From contig NW_027330882.1 of the NCBI RefSeq assembly GCF_022965805.1, positions 1 to 64,000 of the forward strand: a stretch of 64,000 nucleotides of DNA, read 5' to 3'. Every line of letters starts with the position of its first letter. Position 1 is the first letter of the stretch. Below, in pieces: positions 58,295 through 64,000 of this stretch. Both the position numbers and the translations under genes were made by a program. Below the pieces are notes generated by a model. The model did not search any database, was not told the DNA's origin, and saw only the letters and a program-made list of their open reading frames with translations. The stretch is from Primulina eburnea (taxonomy: Eukaryota > Streptophyta > Magnoliopsida > Lamiales > Gesneriaceae).

Positions 58295-61136
58295 TGTGAA
58301 GGCCCGAAAATCCTTGCTTGAAAATTTGCGGAAAGATTAAAAATTTTCTTTTTAAAGAACTTAAATTTCCTTATTCGTAAAATCAACTGATAAATCAAGT
58401 TCAATGTTTAAAAACATAGCAGCGGAAAAATAAAGTTTGCCAACAACAACAATTTAAAATTTATCCAACGACTGATAAAATTGTTTGCGGAAAAATAACA
58501 ACTGCTGCACTGAGGTCCTCGGGTGCCACTACTGCCGACCCAAGCTGGCTCACTGGTCCCCGCCCTCGGCCCTAGCCTCATCAGTACCTACAACAATCAA
58601 GTCTAGTGAGCCTAAAGACTCAGCATGCATATATCGCAGGTAACTAGTAAAATCTGAAGTAAAATATGCATGGGATAAAATATCATGTCATGAGGCATGC
58701 TGAAAATAATCTGTACTGAGCAATTATAATACGTGCATAACTGAACTTGAAATCACCGTAAAAATATTTGCTCCTTGGAGCCCTGTACTGAAATAACTGG
58801 TAAAATTTTCATGTTGAGATTATGGTCTACGCCTGTGGCCCCTGCACTAAGCTGAACTGATCGATAACTGGCTACCAGGGAGTCTGAAACTGAACTGAGC
58901 TGGTCGGTCACTGGTGATCGGGTGGTACCAAACTGAACTGATCGGTCACTGGCGACCGTATAAAAATAATTCTCCCGCATAGTGAATGAACCACAAGCCA
59001 TATCGCATAAATCTCAAAAATAATCATTTTCTATTTATTGCACGTAAAATAATTAATTGGCATAATGAAAATTCTTGTATATTTTACCAACTGGATTGGA
59101 TTGGATCGTCTCCCAGGCTCGCTGCATCCTAAATATGCCATGAAAATATGCAATATATTTTTCTTGACCAAACTATGCAATTAAGTTTGATAATGCGACA
59201 AATACGTCTAACCGCTTCGTATTTAATCATGACTTCGAACCAACCCGAACCGACACTGAACTGACATATAGTCATGATTAAAATACGCTCAAAATTATGA
59301 ACTAATGCTCCTAAAATGGTGAGGGTCGAAATCTAGGTGAAATGGAGGCCAAAACATGAAACGCTCTTTCGAGAGTCAATTTGGCACATCGCACTGTAAA
59401 TTCTCGTACGACCTCAAAAATGATCTGAATCACGAACGGTCAAAAACATGACCCTCCTAACTCAATGGGGCACTGTCCAGTCCAAGGCCATAGGCTAAAA
59501 TCCAACCAAGAAGTCGAACGACGCCTCTGAACAGCAGCCTACTTGCTGTCAAAAAATACAGCAGCTGCGCAAGTGTAATGTCTTGCTTAGATCGATGTCT
59601 TGCGTCGTTCCAGTGGCCATTTGATTGACCATAGCACGATCTAGACATATAGGGGCATGGTATGAACCGTTGCTATGGGCCATAGGCCAACCAAGATCCA
59701 GACCAAGCAACCAAAAACCGAAACCATTTGCTGAACCAATGAAGAAGCTGAATGGGGAAAGGGGCTGTTCTTGTTGATTTGATTAAAACCAATGCACCAT
59801 GGACCAAGCCACCAAAAGGGCTGACTTAGTCACGTCTTAGACATGCTAGGGGAGTGATCTAACCATGGCTAAGAGTCCTTAGGGAAGCTAAGATCAGATC
59901 AAACCCTCATGACAGGAAACTGAAATTTTCGAAAATCATTTTTTGCACCTATGGGGCTTGCTGTCATTTCGGTTTTTCCAGCAAGCATGGGACTGAAACA
60001 AACGTTCTAACATGGCCCTAACATGTCCTAGTACATGTCCATATGCAGCCTCGAGCCCCTGGAACGAGCCATCCATGAAATCGAACAAACATACCAATCG
60101 TGAAGCATTAAAGCACTCGAAAATCTGTGCAGAAAGTTTTAAGAATTTGCTATGCATATCTCGGTTGTCATGATAAAAAAATCATGCACATGTGATATTA
60201 AAAATTCAGTATATGACTTGATTGAGGTTTGAAAGAAATCTAGACATGCCTTGGTTATCGTTTGAAATAGAACCGAAAAGAAGAGACGAGACGGAGCGGA
60301 GGAGACGGAGTGGCTTCTCTTGTTTCTTCTAGTTCTCGATTTTCTCCCTATTACTTCTAGCTATGCCTCACGGTTTTCTAATCTGAAATGGGTCTGAATT
60401 TCGAAAAGGAGAGGGGAGAAATGGTGGTTATGAAGGTGAGGAGAAGAGTGCACAATAATAGGATCATATCAAGACTAAGTCTCCATGCATTTGAATTTTG
60501 AATTCTAGTTTGATATCAACTCTGTGTTGGATGCTTCTAGAGTGTGATGGCCGATATTCTCCCTTGTTTTCTAGTCTAGGATATGTCCATTAATTAATTA
60601 AATTGTTCTCCCAAAAATCCTAGAATTATCCTACAAATTATATGCAAAGAAATGGTCAAAGTTGATGAGTTGGCAATGAATAGGCTATCAACTTAGGGGG
60701 GCCGAAATTCACTTCTAAAAATGAATGGGGAGAGTTGTTTATTTACTAAATTAATAACTCTTAAAAGCCTCACTAATCTCTTAAATAATTTAGTGAGCTA
60801 ACCCCTTAATTATGCAACTTAAATGGGCTTATTTTTTAATCACCTCAAGTAATTAAATTATATCCTCAAATCTTCTTTTTAACTTAAATATACTTACTTG
60901 CTAGCTAAAATAAATTCTGGAAATATTTTCTGAATTTTAAATTTTTTCTCTAAACTCCCACTCCAGTCCGGCCTCACTGAAATAACTGAAGTGATAAAAA
61001 TCAAACTACTGAACTGAAATAATAAAATAATTAACTTCAAAGAAATGCATTTAAATAATCATGCAATGAAGTCAATTAAATTTAAAACACTAGAATTATG
61101 AATGGCTTATACGTAGACTGATTTACGGGTTCTACA
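58295..61136 (-). repeat. 5' LTR of element F
   Basis: The minus strand starts TGTAGAACCCGTAAATCAG and ends GGGCCTTCACA. It is homologous to element B's LTRs. Hairpin TGAGCCTAAAGACTCA lies at 58607-58622. Confidence 0.9.
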
Positions 61137-61141
61137 GAAGG

Positions 61142-62294
61142 TCATGTTTTTGGCCGTTCGTGATTTGGTTGAGTTTAGAGGTCATACGAGAATTTACGGT
61201 GAAAGGTACCAAAATGACTCTCGAAAGAGTGTTTTATGTTTTTGGATTCCTTTCACCTATTTTCGTGTTTTGCAGTTCTTATGCATATTTTTCAGTACGT
61301 TTGGGGTATTTTAAATCATGGTTAAACGTCGGTTTACTGTTGGTTCGGGTTGATACAATACCATGATTGAAAATCAAGTTGTTGGTCATAATCGTCTCGT
61401 TTTTTGTTCTATTGTCAAGTTTAATTCAAGATAATATTCTTTGTACGTGTCACATATTAGAATTAAGTCGCAGCAAGCCTTAGAGCGATCCAATTCATCC
61501 GGTAAAAATAAATTTATAATTATATTACGTGCATAAAAATATAAAATGTTTATTTTTGAGATATATGCTATATGTCTTGTGGTCACCTTATGCTTATGGG
61601 TTTGGAAGTCGGTAGGCGCAACCGAGGACCTCTCCACCCGATGACTTACGACCGGTTTACGATTATGTATGGGTACGGATATCCAGTCCAAGGGCTGTGG
61701 TGATCTCTACCGCCCAGTATACTGTGGTTTAGTCTGATCAGGCGCTTACGTTATATTATGGGCCACTATCTTAGAAACATTATCTCTACCAGAAAATATG
61801 ATATGATATGACAGAGCTCTATTGAGCAAAGATTTTACGTATGATTTTCAGATATGCACGTAGTTATATTTATTCATGATACATTTATCACCGAACGCTT
61901 TATGATATGATATTTTTAAGTTGCATGCGATTTTACGATATATTTATTTGTTATTCACGATATATACATGTTGAGTCTTTAGACTCACTAGACTTGATTG
62001 TTGTAGATATTGATGAGGCCGAGACCGCGGGCGAAGACCAGTGAGCAATCTTGGGACAGCAGTAGTAAACCCAAGTACCTCATGTTTAAGTTTATGCACC
62101 TGTTATCTTTCAAACTCGATTTTAATATGTTGGATTATTTTTAAATTGTTGTTTGAAATATTACGACTTCCGCTGTTATTTTTAAAGTTTAAATTATTTA
62201 CATGTTTATTTTATAAATGAGGCAAGTTATTTATTTATCTAGAAAAATTTTAATAATTCCGCAAAATTATGAATACGAAATACGGGCCTTTACA
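61142..62294 (+). repeat. 5' LTR of element E, right part
   Basis: It continues the LTR interrupted at 53010 and matches 2447-3603 of element A. Hairpin TGAGTCTTTAGACTCA lies at 61972-61987. It ends GGGCCTTTACA. Confidence 0.88.
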
Positions 62295-62296
62295 GT

Positions 62297-62309
62297 TGGT
62301 ATCAGAGCC
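62297..62309 (+). other. Primer-binding site of element E
   Basis: TGGTATCAGAGCC, two bases after the LTR, matches the initiator tRNA-Met 3' end. Confidence 0.88.
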
Positions 62310-62445
62310 AATGTTCTTGTAAAGGGTTGTACTACTACTGATCTCGAGAAGCTCATGAACCCACGTCTTCGGTCTGTATGTTTTACATTTCAGCATTTTA
62401 CTTAAAGTATGAATTATTTTAATTATGGGTTATGTTTGGAACAGC

Positions 62446-63499
62446 ATGCCTCCTAGACACCTTGTTGAGCGCCCGAGGGGTGGGGGTGGGCGCCGTCATG
62501 AGGACGGTGAGAATCAGAGACATGAGAGGAACACACCACCACCCCCCCCGGACATGAACGCCCAGATGTTAGCGGGGATGACTCAGTTCTTCGCACAGTT
62601 CGCGGGGAACCAAGCTGCTGTAGCCAGACAGGCGGGATCGGACGCAGTCTATGAGCGGTTCGTGAAGATGAGACCGAAGGAGTTCCCAGGGACGACAGAT
62701 CCCATGACTGCCGAGGACTGGATTAAGTCCCTCGAGGTTATCTTTGAGTTCATGGGGCTTGAAGATGGAGATAGGGTTCGATGTGCGACCTATCTGTTCG
62801 GAGGAGACGCTCGCCTATGGTGGGAAGGAGCATCAGTGGCTTTGGATTTGACTACTTTGATCTGGGAGCGCTTCACAGAGGTATTCTACTCTAAATATTT
62901 TACTGAGGAAGTGCGTTCCAGGTTGACCACGGAGTTCATGACCCTGAGGCAGGGAGACATGACTGTTACAGAGTTCATCCGTAAGTTCGAGAGGGGTTGT
63001 CATTTTGTAACCCTGATTGCAAATGATGCGGGAGTCAAGATGAGGCAGTTTTTGAATAGTCTACGGCCGATCTTACGCCGTGATGTTAGGGTGGCTGGCC
63101 CTACTACCTATGATGTCGCAGTTTCCAGAGCTCTAACTGCAGAGCAGGACCAGCAGGACATTGAGAGGGATCGCAATGGTAAGCGACCATTTCAGTCACT
63201 GCACCGCCCTCCACCGCAACAGCACTAGAATAAGAGGCAATTCCATGGCCCACCCAGGAACAGAGGGCAGCATCAGCAGCAGCAGGGACCGGCAGTCCCG
63301 AGGACAGTGGAGTATCCAGTCTGTGCCAGGTGCTCACGCCGTCATGCGGGGAATTGTATGTATGGTTCGGGAAAGTGTTACAAGTGTGGTAGTACTGACC
63401 ACATTTTGAAGAATTGTCCTCAGAAGGATCTGCCTACCCAAGGCAGAGTTTTTGCTCTTCATGCCGCGGAGACTAACCCGGAGACGATGCTCTTGACAG
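62446..63499 (+). pseudogene. gag of element E
   Basis: Start MPPRHLVERPRGGG; an upstream in-frame Met at 62425 is less likely, because homologues begin MPPR. Then come a proline tract, MLAGMTQFFAQFAGN, and the capsid domain (MRPKEFPGTTDPM, WIKSLEVIFEFMG, DARLWWEGASVAL, DMTVTEFIRKFERGC). A single nonsense codon (TAG, 63226-63228, in a Gln-rich run) interrupts an otherwise continuous frame. The frame then goes on through a first Cys/His motif (CARCSRRHAGNC), a true zinc knuckle CX2CX4HX4C (CYKCGSTDHILKNC) and ETMLLTG to the intron donor. Only one base change separates this gag from an open frame. The intron follows directly. Confidence 0.88.
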
Positions 63500-63696
63500 G
63501 TACCTTAAATCTTTAAATTGTATTTGAAATTTAGTGTTTTGGGTTAAGATTTTGAAATTAGAATTTGTGATAGGATTGTATGTTCTAATCAGTGTTAATT
63601 ACGGGAATTTAGGTTAGAAGAACTTCGACCTTTGCATGTCTATAAGCTTAGTTCTTGTAAAACTATTGGGTTTAGCATGATATTCCAATCTTTCAG
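63500..63696 (+). other. Intron at the gag/protease boundary of element E
   Basis: A 197-bp segment reads GACAG/GTACCTTAAA at the donor and AATCTTTCAG/GGAGAA at the acceptor, with an AT-rich body and a pyrimidine tract. Unspliced, translation stops six codons after the donor. Spliced, LLTG joins RIFIAGSATN in frame with protease. It matches the equivalent segment in element F at both borders. Confidence 0.78.
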
Positions 63697-64000
63697 GGAG
63701 AATTTTTATAGCCGGTTCTGCTACGAATGTCTTGATAGATTCGGGGGCTACTCATTCATTCATTTCTGATGTTTTTGCAAATTTCCTCAATATCAAGACC
63801 ATTGGGCTAGATATAGCATATTCCGTAGTTCTTCCTTCCGGAGAGGAGATGACGGCGACTAATGTGATCCGAGACATAGACCTCGAACTTCATGGTAATC
63901 TTGTTTATGCGGATCTTATCGTGTTGCCGATTCCAGGTTTGATATCATTCTGGGTATGGATTGGCTAATGAGGAACAGAGTTCTAATTGACTTCCAGTGG
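63697..64000 (+). pseudogene. Protease of element E (partial)
   Basis: Retropepsin-like aspartic protease with LIDSGATHSFISDVFANF and a second block VVLPSGEEMTATNVIRDID. Near 63932 a one-base deletion shifts the frame: the GMDWL block follows in another frame (63955-63970). The rest of pol lies to the right of the window. Confidence 0.85.

Larger units (their letters stand above)
53011..61136 (-). mobile_element. Ty3/gypsy element F, internally deleted, inserted in LTR of E
   Basis: A minus-strand element with perfect target duplication GAAGG (53006-53010 and 61137-61141). Order on the minus strand: 5' LTR (61136-58295), decayed primer site, gag, gag/protease intron, protease, RT, RNase H, then a direct jump into the 3' LTR. 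Integrase, the polypurine tract and the first roughly 1.1 kb of the 3' LTR are deleted. LTRs belong to the same family as those of element B. Confidence 0.9.
50815..64000 (+). mobile_element. Ty3/gypsy element E, 5' LTR and gag-protease, continues past the window
   Basis: A plus-strand element with LTR halves 50815-53010 and 61142-62294 (split by element F), primer-binding site, gag, gag/protease intron and protease. It is preceded by ATGTT (50810-50814). Family and LTR match element A. Confidence 0.88.

Overview
The window is nuclear DNA of a plant, almost certainly a eudicot. It is about 95% nested LTR retrotransposons lying in and around one broken host gene. Evidence: long LTRs with TG...CA ends, primer-binding sites matching initiator tRNA-Met, plant-type Ty3/gypsy and Ty1/copia gag and pol remnants, and a split nuclear gene with GT-AG introns. 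There is no bacterial-style operon, rRNA, tRNA or CRISPR array. The species cannot be fixed from sequence alone; a 24.2-kb MITE resembles repeats I remember from Lamiales, which is weak evidence.

Host genes. A minus-strand gene for UTP11, the SSU-processome/U3 snoRNP protein of 18S rRNA processing, has its first seven exons (one untranslated, six coding) at 24069-22436. Its last two exons lie at about 50795-50517, which is on the wrong side of exon 1 for the same gene copy. A second host remnant, a nuclear group II intron maturase-like pseudogene, lies at 40614-39983 (minus).

Layout. 1-3603: 3' end of gypsy element A (plus), ending in a 3.35-kb LTR. 3604-4484: UTP11 intron DNA. 4485-22206: Tekay/Del-like gypsy element D (minus), itself split by non-autonomous element C (8996-17906, TSD TCCTT). 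22207-24213: UTP11 exons and promoter. 24214-24396: MITE. 24915-25345 and 34382-34515: GCGACGG-rich CACTA-like fragment, split by non-autonomous element B (25346-34381). B's second LTR carries an organelle-like insert and a Harbinger-like MITE. 34516-36358: solo LTR. 36368-39982: LTR without matching flanks. 40615-49932: Ty1/copia element (TSD CTCTC). 50517-50795: UTP11 3' exons. 50815-64000: gypsy element E (plus), whose 5' LTR is split by gypsy element F (minus, 53011-61136, TSD GAAGG).

Most notable. (1) The five bases after A's 3' LTR (ATGTT, 3604-3608) equal the five before E's 5' LTR (50810-50814), and the split UTP11 exons agree with that join. A and E therefore look like two ends of one insertion event seen in permuted order, as expected from tandem duplication of the locus after insertion (or from a circular molecule or a misassembly). 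(2) E and F both carry a roughly 200-bp GT-AG intron at the gag/protease boundary. Removing it gives an open frame, while leaving it in stops translation just after gag, so splicing could set the Gag to Gag-Pol ratio. (3) Element D has an additional coiled-coil ORF before gag. Most coding regions are decayed, mainly by C-to-T/G-to-A nonsense changes.
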